DNA of 64,000 bases from contig OX123190.2 of the NCBI GenBank assembly GCA_944739405.2, positions 20,372,807 to 20,436,806 of the forward strand. Direction: 5' to 3'. A model generated the notes under the pieces. The model saw nothing but the letters and a program-made list of their open reading frames with translations. It ran no database searches and was not told where the DNA came from. This document shows positions 10,101 through 20,300 of this stretch, piece after piece. The position numbers were made by a program, and so were the translations under genes. The stretch's first letter is position 1, and every line of letters begins with the position of its first letter. The stretch comes from Euclidia mi. Lineage: Eukaryota; Arthropoda; Insecta; Lepidoptera; Erebidae.

Positions 10101-13100
10101 TTCAAAGTCACCAGAAGACATCAAGACACAGTGAGCACATTCTGCGTAGATAGTAACACCAATAGTTGAAAAATGTTCAGGTACTTTGAGATAACTTATA
10201 AATTCAAGACAAAGACAAATATCACCTCAGTCTGCCGTGAACACGAATCCTGTAAAGAATTCGAAACGTTGGCTAGTAATAAAAATGTAGTTTCTAGATC
10301 TTTCGGTTTAAATGTAATAGCAAATAACCAGTGAAACCAATATAACGCGATAAAATCCGTAAACTGTAGTTTAATTTCAAAATATTCCTCATTCGCTAAA
10401 ACAATATAATACACATTTATTTAAACGTAAGCTACAAGCTTGGTTGAATCAACACAATTTCTACAGTGTTAAAGAATTTTAGAATATAAATATAAAATAT
10501 TTCTTGTAAAAATTTGCATGCTATACATGTAGCTAAACATGTAAGGACTCATATTTCTTTTACCATCTGTAATACCATGATTTTATGCAAATAAATATAT
10601 TATTATTATTATATTTACACCCGCTTACTTGTTGCGGTTGTACTTGTGGTACGTGTGAATAATGTTCTGGAGATTAAAACAACTATGATGAACAGCTTGT
10701 TCACTAAAATTAAACATTAATTTTATTTCAGTTGCAGTTTAAACTACCCAATTGCTAACTCGTAACAGAAAGTAACAATATTAGTTTCTGTAAATTAAAA
10801 ACAATGTTTTTGTACTCCCCAGGTTCATACATGGCTTTGACGGTGGAGACAGAAATTGTATCACATTATCAACAGAATTTGGCGAATACAACTTACTCAG
10901 ACCAAGTGAGCAATATACACCACTTATGAATAATCTTTATGAGAAAATCTGGTTAAGTAAAGTAGTTGTTGAGTATTTAGAGGAGTACCACTATCTTCAA
11001 CCGTCATATGAGGACCTGTTGGAAGTTATTCGAGAGGGTACTATCCCCGAATTGAATGATATGAAGATGACAGAAGAAATGCTACATAAGCATGCACAGT
11101 TCGTATGTGATCAAGTTGTTAGCTTAGAGGCTCAGGATGAGGACGACGAACCGCTGGTTACTTTACCTTGTATAAGAGAACTTATTAAACTGATGGGAAT
11201 TAAATTTGGCAAACGTAAATATCGAACTAAAATTGATTATAAAAAGATCGACAAGAAGGCATGGACTAAAGCAACCACTACTCCACTGGTCAGGAAAACT
11301 TTCGAAAGTTTCTTTAGTAACCAATTAGACAAAACAAATCATGAGTTGGTGTTGAGGAGGAAAAGATGTGGCGTATGTGAAGCCTGCCAACTACCTGACT
11401 GTGGAGAGTGTAACGCTTGTCGAGCAATGGCTAAGTTTGGAGGCCACGGACGTACGAAGAAAGCATGCGTGAGAAGATTTTGTCCTAACATGGCAGTTGA
11501 ACAAGCAGAGGACTCTGATCTCGACGATGAAGACGAATACCAACTAATGGCGGACAAGAAGCAACAAGACAAGATTGAAGACACAGTGCCAGTCAAACTG
11601 ACTGGATCCAACAATAGAAACATAAAATGGATAGGAGAACCTGTTAAAGCAGATGCCACCAAGATTTATTACGACAGGGTTGAAATTGATGGTTCTGAAC
11701 TTTGCAATGGAGATTTTGTTATGGTAGAGACAACTCAGTCCAATATTCCTGCTTTAGTTGCGAGAGTAGTGTACATGTGGAAGGAAACAGTTAATGCTAA
11801 GGGAGGGTTCTTTCATGCTGAGGTGTTCATTAGATCATCTGATACGGTTTTGGGTGAAGTAGGTGACGCAAGAGAAGTGTTTTTAGGAGACAGATGCTGC
11901 CACGGAGCACCTCTGTCTTCAATACTGAGGAAAGCAAATGTTGAAAAAAGAGAAACACCAACAGATTGGTTTAAACTTGGAGGCAAAGAAGTAGATGATA
12001 AACATTCTGAAGATGACGGCAAAACTTACTATTACAATAAATATTACGAGAGATTCACTGCTCGGTTCGAAGACATACCTAAAGATCCAGTGTGTCCCAA
12101 CATACTAAGAAAACATAGGTTCTGCCCATCTTGTGAACGGAAAACGAAAAGAGATGCAAATAACATACCTAAGGTATCTGGCAAGCTAATGGAAAAATCT
12201 AGTTTGATATCCGAATCTAATAGGACTGAATGGACAGTGGTGAAATGGCAACATTACGATTACAAAAAAGGTTGTGGCGTATTTCTGAAACCGGGCACAT
12301 TTAAGATGAAAAATAGTGTCATGAATATGAATAATAACTTGAAACCAAGATTAGAAAAGGTCGATGAGGATATTTATCCGGAGTATTATAGGAAGAGCGA
12401 TAATAATTTGCGTGGATCGAATATAGATACTGGCGAGCCATTCTGTGTCGGTTACATAGCAGCTGTCACCGCTGTGGGCGAAGGGCCTCTCATCGTGCCA
12501 CAAGATATTTATCTCAAAGTAAATGTTCTTTATAGACCTGAGAATACGACCAGTCGATTTCCACAACACGAAGATGTGAATGTTGTATACTGGAGTGAAG
12601 AAATACGAGACATATCATTTTCTGCGGTTGTAGGACCGTGTCACTTGATTTACGAGCAAAACATTCCGCAACAGAGCTCACTCCACGAGTGGTTAGAGAA
12701 AGACCCCAGTAGATTTTACTTTAGAACGGCTTTCGATAAGAGTACCGGCGAATTTGTAGATGTACCTCATCACGCTACGAATGTCGGTCGCGTGGAAAGA
12801 GGCAAAGATAAGGGTAAAGGCAAAGGTAAATCTAGCAAACCCGCAGAAGTAACAGAACACAAATTAGACGATATTTCAGTGCGACCTTTAAGAACTTTAG
12901 ACGTATTCGCTGGCTGTGGCGGATTATCGGAGGGCTTACATCAAGCGGGTATAGCTGAATGTAGGTGGGCAATTGAAAACGTGGAAGCCGCCTCGCATGC
13001 GTACGGTCTTAATAATAAAAACTGTATAGTATTCAATGAAGACTGCAATGCACTGCTGAGGAATGTGATGTCTGGGTGCACGCACACGGCGGGCGGACAG

Positions 13101-16100
13101 CGGCTGCCGATGCAGGGTGAGGTCGAACTGTTGTGCGGCGGACCGCCCTGCCAGGGATTCTCCGGAATGAACAGATTTAATTCAAGAGAATATTCAAACT
13201 TTAAAAACTCACTAGTGGCCTCCTATTTGTCTTACTGCGATTATTATCGGCCAAAGTATTTTATATTAGAAAACGTTAGAAACTTTGTGGCTTTCAAGAA
13301 GGGTATGGTGTTAAAACTTACGCTAAGGGCGTTATTGGATATGGGATATCAGTGCACGTTTGGGATACTACAAGCGGGTAATTATGGAGTGCCTCAGACG
13401 AGGAGGAGGCTAATTATTTTAGCTGCGGCGCCTGGATACAGCCTGCCCTTGTATCCGGAACCGACGCACGTGTTCAGTAGGCGAGCTTGCTCATTGACTA
13501 CGACTATAGATGGAAAGAGATTTGTTACAAACATTCATTGGGACGAGTCGGCACCTCGGCGGACTTGTACTATTAGAGACGCAATGAGCGATCTACCGCA
13601 GATATCTAATGGCGCCAGTAAAATTGAAATCGAGTACGGTTCAATGCCAGAGAGTCATTTCCAACGATTAGTGCGGAGTAAGGACGAGAATGCTAAATTG
13701 CGGGACCATATTTGTAAAAACATGGCGCCACTTATCCAAGCGAGGCTGTGCAGAATACCAACTGCACCTGGCTCTGACTGGAGGGATTTACCTAATATAT
13801 CAGTTACACTCTCAGATGGAACTAAATGCAAGGTAAATACTTTTTAAATAAATTAATTTTACATGTAGACTTGCATGTATTATCTTATCGTAGATATAAG
13901 CCTTTAAGTGATCGCCTAGATAATGTAAATATCTCGACACAACTCGAACAAATTTATGAGACCCACAAATGGCATTATTTTGCATACTTTATGTCAATGT
14001 TTATATTATGGTAATAAAACGTAACTCTTGTAATTTAAGTTACATATTTATGGAATTACATATAATTGATGGCCTCCTGTATTCATTCCTTTGGAGTTTA
14101 GAGTTCATGATTCAAAAAGTTAAACCTTGAACAATGGTTGAAGAATACAAAGTGACACTACCTTTATGGCGGCTAAGAAAAATTCTCAAATTAATCGGTG
14201 ACAGACATATATTTAAGATTCTGTTTATCACATTATAGATTATATTTGAAATATAATTGAAGTGTTGACGAGCAGTTTTGTATTTACGTGTTAAGGTCTT
14301 AGCCCACATAAACGACTCGCCTCACACCCAACCAAAAGAATATCATTCAAATATGAGCTTTAAGTATTGCTCATTAGGTGTTTTTTACATTGGCACATAA
14401 ATTAGCAGACGCTGTCCGTCGTCAGACGCCTCGGTAGTCGAGGTCGTCGTTAGTGTTACACAAGCTCTGTTATATAGTACAAGCTCTGCTTAGTTTGGGA
14501 CTAGATGGCGTTACCCATGTGAATGTGGTAGAATATTATATTATAAAACGTTATTTTGTCCAGGTGTTGCAATATCGTTACGACGACAAAAGGAATGGTC
14601 GCTCGTCGACGGGGGCACTCCGCGGGGTGTGCGCATGCGCCGCGGGCGGGACGTGCTCGCCAGCTGATAAACAGGAGAACACGCTCATACCGTGGTGCCT
14701 GCCGCATACAGGCAACAGGCACAACAACTGGGCCGGACTTTATGGTAACACTGCTTTTCTGCATCTATTTAATTTATCTATATTTTCTTTTTTATTGTGC
14801 CCGGTAAATGGCAATAGGCTCGCCCCCTATTACATTTGGAACGAAACATAACTGGCGAAGTGTGGGGTGTAATACACCTCGGCCTATCCCTTCTGGGATA
14901 AAGGCATGAAGTTATTATTTAATTTATGCCCACTAATTTATGGAACACAGAACTGAACGAAAACATTGAGAGAAGTCTGCATGTCTGAGTTCTCCATAAT
15001 GTTCTCGAAAGACAAGTGAAGTGCATCCTTGGCGGACTATGGCCTTACCCTACTCATAGTGAGAAAAGACCCGTGCCCAGCAGAGCACTGAGGCATCATA
15101 TTAGTATATAATTATATATTATACAGGACTGATGATAAATCGATTTTTGGAGAGTGTGGTTCATTACATGCTGTAACCAGTATGGCACAAGCACCCTATA
15201 TCCTTTATCAATCAATGTTAAACTTCCGTTTCTCGGCATCTTGATGAACCCAGCCGTCATAATAAAATACGATAATATTACTTGGCCACATTCGCCTGCG
15301 TTGAAATCTTAACTTATTATAGTACCCTATGAACTTTTTGGAGTACAGTTAAGCATTAAATTTTCATGAAGAGCACCTTAGTGGTTTAATTTTTATTTAG
15401 CTTCATATAAAAATTATATGGTATAGTACATACTTAGGCGACATGTGTTAAAAAATAAGTAATGCTTTTAAATTGTTTTTAGAATCACGCCTTTTTCCCC
15501 GAAGGAATAGGCAACGGTGTAATATTACACCCACATTTCGCCATGAATTTTTAGGTCCCACTTAATAGGCGGTGAGCCATCATCAGACTCCGTGCTGCTA
15601 CTGAGAATTCGGAAAAACTCAGTAACACTTTTGCCCGACCTCGGAATCGAACCTGGGACCTCCGATCAGCAGACGCATACGCGATCCACTGGACCACGGA
15701 GGCAGTTATTATATTTGTTGTTTATATTATTCTAGGTCGTGTATGTTGGGACGGGTACTTCAGTACTACGGTGACAGACCCCGAGCCCATGGGCAAGCAA
15801 GGCAGAGTGTTGCACCCAGAGCAAAACCGTGTCGTGTCTGTGAGGGAATGTGCTCGCTCCCAGGGCTTCCCTGACACCTACATATTCGCCGGCTCTGTCC
15901 AAGACAAGCATAGACAGGTATTTGTGAATTTATTTAAAAACTAACTTGCAACCAGCTTCGCACGCGGTAGAAATATAACGTTTTATTTGTCAAAGGTCCA
16001 GATATAAAAAATACATATTTTTTAATCCCAGCATAAAAAAGATTTCTTGTTATAATTTTTATTACCTACAAGTTTTACTTTCGCGATATAAGTCTATGTC

Positions 16101-16511
16101 TGTCTCCTTAAGTCCAATATATGTATTTGTATAAAAAAATCTTAAAAATCAGTTCAAAAGCTTGACGTGAAAACGGAACTAATATACCCTCTATACCATT
16201 AATTATATTATTAGGATAGTTGCTGAAACATTGACTTGAGCATAATGCACTACAAAAAAACAGGCTCAAAGGTCATCCTCATTCATATCGTGCATTTAAT
16301 GCAATGGCATCAAAATTTCTAGCGCTCCTAATTTGTACCACTTTACTACACTTTTTTGAATAAAACCTTTGCATTTATTTTTCCGACTCGAATAGTTTTA
16401 ATGGCTATTTCTTTGTATATTCAACAGGTGGGTAACGCAGTACCGCCGCCGCTCGGTGCAGCGCTGGGCAGAGAAATAAAGAAGGCATTGAGTGCCAGCA
16501 TGACTTCTTGA
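3177..16511 (+). CDS. Dnmt1: DNA (cytosine-5)-methyltransferase 1, complete, 8 coding exons
   Basis: Maintenance methyltransferase that copies CpG methylation onto the new strand behind the replication fork. Exons: 3177-3250, 3692-3800, 4047-4494, 4792-5005, 10823-13832, 14564-14744, 15736-15917, 16428-16511. All introns are GT-AG, phases agree throughout, and the 4,302-nt CDS gives 1433 aa (vertebrate DNMT1 is about 1,600; the difference is in the N-terminus). Domain order: PCNA-box-like motif (about 48-55), acidic Asn/Glu-rich linker, RFTS (about 165-440, with a CNIC zinc motif), CXXC zinc finger (464-502), BAH1 (about 545-700), BAH2 (about 820-930), Gly-Lys repeats (about 941-953), methyltransferase. 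Motif I begins at Asp975, the PCQGF catalytic Cys is about 1058, ENV is 1098-1100, QTRRR begins at 1140, and RECARSQGFPD and the final VGNAVPP are present. No key residue is missing, so the gene looks functional. The start ATG has A at -3. Confidence 0.95.
3692..3800 (+). CDS. Dnmt1: Dnmt1 exon 2 with PIP-box-like motif
   Basis: Acceptor ATCATCAG, donor CCT|GTAAGT; ends in phase 0. The peptide contains QMKITGMF between basic stretches, which fits the PCNA-interacting pattern Q-x-x-(I/L/M)-x-x-(F)-(F) and stands where vertebrate DNMT1 has its PCNA motif. The last codons and donor are duplicated in inverted form at 875-1119. Confidence 0.85.
4047..4494 (+). CDS. Dnmt1: Dnmt1 exon 3 (acidic linker, start of RFTS)
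   Basis: Acceptor CTTTTTAG, donor TCTG|GTAAGT. Begins KKLKKVDEDIDIK, then a low-complexity Asn/Glu/Thr-rich stretch of about 95 residues, then CNICGQ at about residue 172, the first zinc ligands of the RFTS domain. Confidence 0.9.
4792..5005 (+). CDS. Dnmt1: Dnmt1 exon 4 (RFTS domain)
   Basis: Acceptor CTTTTACAG, donor GAGTG|GTAAGT, ending in the middle of a Trp codon. Contains FSIFDEQGHLCPIDGGLVE and DVGPIIEW, conserved in the replication-focus targeting sequence domain that places the enzyme at the fork and blocks the active site until UHRF1/histone binding. Confidence 0.9.
5593..5799 (-). mobile_element. Helitron-like element (GACTGACTGACAGAC family)
   Basis: Read on the - strand it starts TCTTAATATATAAAATCC, contains the GACTGACTGACAGAC run and ends CTCTAG, flanked by A and T. 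TC...CTRR ends between A and T are the Helitron rule. At 207 bp it has no coding room, so it is non-autonomous. Other copies: 18512-18725, 31652-31859, 32548-32755, 33788-33984 and two broken copies near 43.5/45.7 kb and 58.1/59.1 kb. Confidence 0.75.
7030..7575. repeat. Lepidopteran repeat with (CTGT)n and AGGGTTCCGTAC ends
   Basis: Begins AGGGTTCCGTACC and near its end has the reverse form GGTACGGAACCCT, followed by a GAGGCCGACTCGCACTTG tail. Inside are 12 or so CTGT units (7084-7134) and a stretch on unpaired poly-A/poly-G blocks. It interrupts the Jockey frame, so it is an insertion. The class is not clear to me; it has no open frame. Confidence 0.6.
7816..8095. other. AT-rich intron sequence
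   Basis: Very AT-rich, with repeated TTAATCA/TTAATTGA words and no recognisable element or exon. Confidence 0.4.
8096..8263 (+). mobile_element. Helitron-like element (CTCGTGTCAC family)
   Basis: Starts TCTAATATATAAAATTC, ends GGGTCAGCTAG, and lies between A and T. A second copy in the opposite orientation lies at 30888-31060. This matches short Helitrons common in moth and butterfly genomes; no coding capacity. Confidence 0.75.
8330..8720 (+). repeat. Dispersed repeat, unclassified
   Basis: G/C-rich first half (TGTGGTTGCGATGTAG and similar words recur), ending with AATAAAGGATTTTGACTTTG, a tail that I recognise as a repeat end in lepidopteran genomes. No protein frame. Confidence 0.4.
8740..9430 (+). 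mobile_element. LINE 3' fragment (RT C-terminus)
   Basis: Contains KIALANSILLPIIDYADVSY and KLERLQNVCIRFIFGLRKYD, typical of the region after the RT domain in Jockey/CR1-type LINEs, with a frameshift near 8830. It is followed by an AT-rich 3' stretch ending in (AATA)n near 9410-9430. 5'-truncated and dead. Confidence 0.65.
9431..10615 (+). mobile_element. CR1/Jockey-like LINE 3' fragment, copy 1
   Basis: Frames read TNFLGVTIDEDLNWKPNLD, VLRYGLIMWGNS and, after an insertion at 9986-10380, a terminal NFYSVKEF followed by a stop. The same terminal motif closes the related fragment at 54570-55640, so both belong to one family. Frameshifted and dead. Confidence 0.7.
9986..10380. mobile_element. 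395-bp nested-hairpin insertion with 13-bp target duplication
   Basis: AATATTCCTCATT stands on both sides (9973-9985 and 10381-10393), and removing the insert restores the LINE frame context. Inside, 10019-10071 and 10327-10379 are perfect 53-bp inverted arms. Between them 10071-10100 and 10110-10139 form a second perfect 30-bp hairpin with a 9-nt loop. A 33-bp unpaired lead-in follows the left duplication. A 13-bp duplication suggests retroposition rather than a cut-and-paste MITE. No open frame. Confidence 0.85.
10823..13832 (+). CDS. Dnmt1: Dnmt1 exon 5 (3.0 kb: RFTS end to target recognition domain)
   Basis: Acceptor TACTCCCCAG, donor AAG|GTAAAT, phase 0 at the end. One uninterrupted exon codes residues 282-1285: rest of RFTS, CXXC with all zinc Cys, both BAH domains, the Gly-Lys linker and methyltransferase motifs I to VIII. 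In vertebrates the same stretch is cut into more than 20 exons, so introns have been lost in this lineage. An in-frame ATG at 10926 is internal (Met317), not the start. Confidence 0.95.
13833..14563 (+). other. Dnmt1 intron 5
   Basis: Mostly unremarkable AT-rich sequence. About 14470-14545 is a SINE 3'-end fragment (TAGTACAAGCTCTGCTTAG), also found at 55430-55500 and, reversed, at 59560-59610. Confidence 0.6.
14564..14744 (+). CDS. Dnmt1: Dnmt1 exon 6
   Basis: Acceptor TTTTGTCCAG, donor TATG|GTAACA. Codes for YRYDDKRNGRSSTGALRGVC and TLIPWCLPHTGNRHNNW, the highly conserved stretch of the DNMT1 target recognition domain. Confidence 0.95.
14745..15735 (+). other. Dnmt1 intron 6 with SINE copies
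   Basis: Holds a + strand SINE 3' part (about 14800-14915, GGCAATAGGCTCGCC), a second repeat piece at about 14985-15100 (TTCTCGAAAGACAAG... CCAGCAGAGCACTGAGGC) and a - strand tRNA-headed SINE at 15487-15706. Confidence 0.65.
15487..15706 (-). mobile_element. tRNA-headed SINE, family A
   Basis: On the - strand the head has a tRNA-like B box (GGTTCGATTCC) and the 3' part contains the family words CTCACCGCCTATTA and CCTATTCCTTCGGGG. Related copies lie at 14800-14915, 20190-20405, 21250-21440, 31920-32150, 51239-51300, 60565-60825 and 63297-63545. Confidence 0.7.
15736..15917 (+). CDS. Dnmt1: Dnmt1 exon 7
   Basis: Acceptor ATTATTCTAG, donor CAG|GTATTT. Codes for GRVCWDGYFSTTVTDPEPMG, GRVLHPEQNRVVSVRECARS (motif IX region) and QGFPDTY. 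Confidence 0.95.
16428..16511 (+). CDS. Dnmt1: Dnmt1 exon 8 (motif X and stop)
   Basis: Acceptor ATTCAACAG. Codes for VGNAVPPPLGAALGREIKKA, which is methyltransferase motif X, then SASMTS and TGA. The C-terminal tail beyond motif X is very short. Confidence 0.95.
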   Translation: MGNAVPPPLGAALGREIKKALSASMTS

Positions 16512-16693
16512 TACTTTTTTTGACATGGTACAAAAATGCTTCAAGCTTTTTGTGCTGAAGAAATTAAATAACATTATGAGTGCTAACTATGTAATGATAT
16601 CTCAACGACACACATTTTGCTTTTATATTTAAGTTCTTTACTGTAAATATTTTTCTGAAATTAAAGACTTTATATTTTGACTAACTTATTATT
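16512..16693. terminator. Tail-to-tail 3' ends of Dnmt1 and Esf1
   Basis: 182 bp between the two stop codons. ATTAAA at 16660-16665 is the best poly(A) signal for Dnmt1. For Esf1 an AATAAA overlaps its stop codon and an AATATA-type variant lies at about 16670. With so little room the two transcripts probably overlap at their 3' ends. Confidence 0.55.
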
Positions 16694-17370
16694 TTATTTT
16701 TTCAATACATCCTTTGTTTTTCGTTTAACATTTTTAACTAACAGACTTAGTTCAACGTCTTCTTTAGATTTTTTAGGCTGATGGTCTTCAATGGGTGAAT
16801 CCACCGGCCGACGTTTTAACTTCTCCTGTATAAGTCTTTCCATGTTTTTAGTTTTCTTGAAATTAGGATCGCTGGGATCAATATTGTAAAGATGTGAATT
16901 ATAAAGTGCAGAAAATCTTTCGTCATTCACGTTTACTTCGAAATCTGGTAGTGCCTGTTTTTGTTCATTCATTTTCGCTTTCAATTTCTTTTTCCTTCTA
17001 GACTTCTTGTCGCTTTCAGACTCTTGAATTTTCTTTAAACTGAAATGTGCTTTCCCATCGTCATCATCTAACAGTAGCGCTAGTTCTGCTTTCTTTTTCT
17101 CTTCCTCTTCGTCAACTACTTGCTCATCTTTGCTTTCCTTTTTCTTTGATTTTTGTTTTTTGAATTCTGGCTTGTTGAATTCTTCAGCGAAATATGGATC
17201 ATTCATGTCAATATCAGAAGGAATGTCTGAATCTTCAGATTCACCATCCTCTGAAGCAGAATCTTCGTTCTCTGTTTGCTCTTTCTTCTGTTTCTTTTTC
17301 AATTTCTTTTCCCTCTTCTTTTCCTTCTTCTTTTGAACCAACTTTTCAAATGGTGTTAATGTTTTGTTTT
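16694..17370 (-). CDS. Esf1: Esf1 exon 8 (Lys-rich region, NUC153, stop)
   Basis: Acceptor on the - strand GTTTCAG|AA. Begins NKTLTPFEKLVQKKKEKK, then acidic and basic blocks, the NUC153 motif and TAA. Confidence 0.93.
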
Positions 17371-20300
17371 CTGAAACAAAATATCATTTTTTTTATTGGT
17401 AATCGAATATTTTTATTTATTTTCAAAAGACTCTCATTTGCAATAAATCTTGTATGGCGGCCAACTTGTGTACATTTTAGCAACGGACACCAAGGACAAC
17501 TCTTAGACTTGTAACAACTGTTTGTAGTGATGGTCCTGTGTAGGGATCGTATCCACAACGTTAATTCATAGTAGTGTTCAGTGTGGCGGCTGGATAAACC
17601 ATACGTAGTGCCGAACTTGCAGTGTTTTCGGCAGGACAAAGGAAAGTTTAAGAACATAATACGGTTTTTATTAAAAAGCACATAATATTCCTTGAGTCTG
17701 TATACCACGCATACATACCTTCTTTTAATTTCTTCTTCACTAATTCCTCTGCTTTGTCTTTAATGCCTATTCCCCAGGTTATCTCCATTTCCATATCTTT
17801 ATTACTTTTCTTTTCCTCTTTTTTTTCTATATCTTCAAGGAGTTTCTTATATTTTTGTATAGGGTCATCATCTTCTTCATTTTCCGAATTTTCTTGTATG
17901 GCGTCTGGTTGATTCTCCTCTGTAAGTAGATTTTATATTTAACACAAAAATCGATAAGTGCCTTCTAATTGTTCTGAAAATAATTAAGCTGAGATCAGTA
18001 AGGGCCTGTGCAAACCACGTTTTCTAAACACGCCGTCGACGCGAGTTTTAGAAACGCGCTTCGACGACGGCGCGTATTTATCCTACAGAGCAGTTTGTTG
18101 TCGTTTGCACGTGCGTCTGTATCGCTACAAACGCGCGCGTATTTATCCTACAGAGCAGTTTGTTGTCGTTTGTATCGATACAAACGCGTGGCACCGGCGC
18201 GTCTGTATCGATACACACGTGCGTCTGTATCGCTACAAACGCGCCGTTGACGCGCGTTTCTAAAACACGCGCGCATTTATCCTACAGAGCAGTTTGTTGT
18301 CGTTTGTATCGATACAAACGCGCGGCACCGGTGCGTCTGTATCGCTACACACGCGCGTTGCATCGCGTCTGTATCGCTACACGCGCGTCTGTATCGATTC
18401 AAACGCGTATTTGAATTTATACAGGTGTATCGCTACAAACGCGCGACAACCGCTCGTTTAAAAAACGTGGTTTGCACAGGCCCTTAAATAAGCTAGAGAT
18501 CTCATTTGCTGGCATCTGTAGGTAGGTATATATAAAATCCTTCCTCTACTGACCGACTGACAGACAAAGGACAGCCGAAACTACTGGGCGGGAGAAGCTG
18601 AAATATGGCACGTACGTTCCTTAGGGACCATGGAGGTGCACTAAGATTAGATTTGCCGACATTCCCACGGAATCGGGTAGAAACCGTTACATAAAAAACG
18701 TGCAGTCGTAGCGAGCATCCTCTAACATCCGATCAGAGGTCACTGATCAGTCAGACACACAGACAGACTCGCCATGGAACATTGTTTTATAAAATAATTG
18801 ATTGCTTGCTCGACTTTGCGACCTGCTGGTCACCCAGCAGACCGCGAAGTAAGCATATCCCATTCAGACCTCACGATTTGAATGGTCCCTGAATATAGAT
18901 CTATACAAATAATAAAATGAATTCCCCGCCGCGTTCTATATGTCTGTCATTGTCTGTGTGAAAGCGATAAACGAAAAAAATACCAAACGGATTTTTTTGA
19001 CGGTTTTCACCAATAGACAATCCTGAGCAATGTGATTCTTGAGAAAGGTTTAGATGTATAATTCATGGAACATAGGCCTCTCCCAACATGCGTCACAATG
19101 GACGGTCCTCTGCCTTCCGCATCCAGCACTCGCTAGATGCTCTATAAGTACCTAAGTACCTTCCTACCTACGAGCCCTAGTTGTCCGTAATGTCATAGCA
19201 AAAAAAGAATAGTAGGTTAGCTAAGTCCGATCGGCGAGTTAATTGCCTACTCTTGCGTCCTCAGACGCGCGGCGCATCCCGTACTGAGGCCGAGCTTGCC
19301 GCGCTCGTCTATGAGATTGTGTGCGTGAAAAAAGCGTGCGTACACGGCGCCGGCGACTCACGCGTACATTCGAACCAGGCGGCGGTTGATTTGTATGAAG
19401 CTATCCTACTATTGTTATTGCACTATGGTAATGTCCTATTTGGATTCGTTACCGCAAAGACCAATGACCAGCTTTCGCTCTTTTATAGTTCCCACATCCC
19501 TGCTCAGTGGTCCTAATCCGACCCCATAAGATTCGTGCCGATCATGATCGGACCTGTAGTTTACTTAAAACTGTCTCACCGCTGGACACGAGCCTCTTCT
19601 CACTATGAGAAGGGTAATACCATAGTCCACTACGCTGGCCAAGTACGGTTTGGCAGACTTAACATGGCTCTCGAGAACATTATGAAAAACTCTTAGACAT
19701 GCAGGTGCTGCAGGTTTTCTCACGATGTTTTCATTTGTTTTGTTGAAAGAGAACAGCGTGAGAAAACCAAGCAATAATAAACAAATGAATACGCACATAA
19801 CTTCTCAAAGTCATGTGCGCATCGTGAATTCGAACCCTCTGGGTAGCAGTCTCTCAGTCCCTTCACTAAGCCAATGAATACAGATTTGCATAATAGAAGC
19901 GCATTTCTTAAGGATTTCGTGTGCCGATTCCAACTGGCGTGTTGACGGTTGTCAGTGTAGTACGTAGTTGGCGCCGTTGGCGGCGCTGGCGTCGTTCTCC
20001 GTCTCTCTTGCTCTCGTAGTTAAGATACACAGGAGAAACTTTCGTCTCTTTTGCACTCGAAGAGTCAGCTGTCACAGTGCGACTACCACGCCGCCAAGCG
20101 GCAATATGGGTCAAACTGGTCACAAAAAGTTTGTCTACAGAGCGCCCATAAGAAATGTGCCTCTATTAAAATATCATATCGGTGCATAGGGTTCCCACCA
20201 AGAACTTAGGGTCCCGCGCCAACCTCACCTGCAAGTGGTGCACCTGCCGATCAACGGACGAGGCTCTGGCAAACAAAATGTCCCAATAAGCGGCAATAGG

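Larger units (their letters stand above)
5006..10822 (+). other. Dnmt1 intron 4, filled with transposons
   Basis: Largest intron of the gene (5,817 bp) and mostly repeat: Jockey LINE (-), two Helitron-like elements, a TTCCGTAC repeat, two CR1-like LINE pieces (+) and a hairpin insertion. Near both edges (about 5036 and 10635) there are short facing copies of TTCACACGT(G/A)CCACAA, possibly the ends of an old inverted-repeat element that took in the LINEs. Confidence 0.8.

Noticed and set aside
14453..14851. 132-codon frame read straight through Dnmt1 exon 6
   Set aside because: Only the middle is coding; both edges are intron, with clear GT-AG sites that join to neighbours in phase.
17130..17514. 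Phe/Ser-rich frames opposite Esf1 exon 8
   Set aside because: They are the antisense of Lys/Glu-rich codons of a confirmed exon.
18008..18414. Two overlapping Tyr/Arg/Ser-rich frames
   Set aside because: They fall wholly within the CpG-rich MITE and translate its repeated words.
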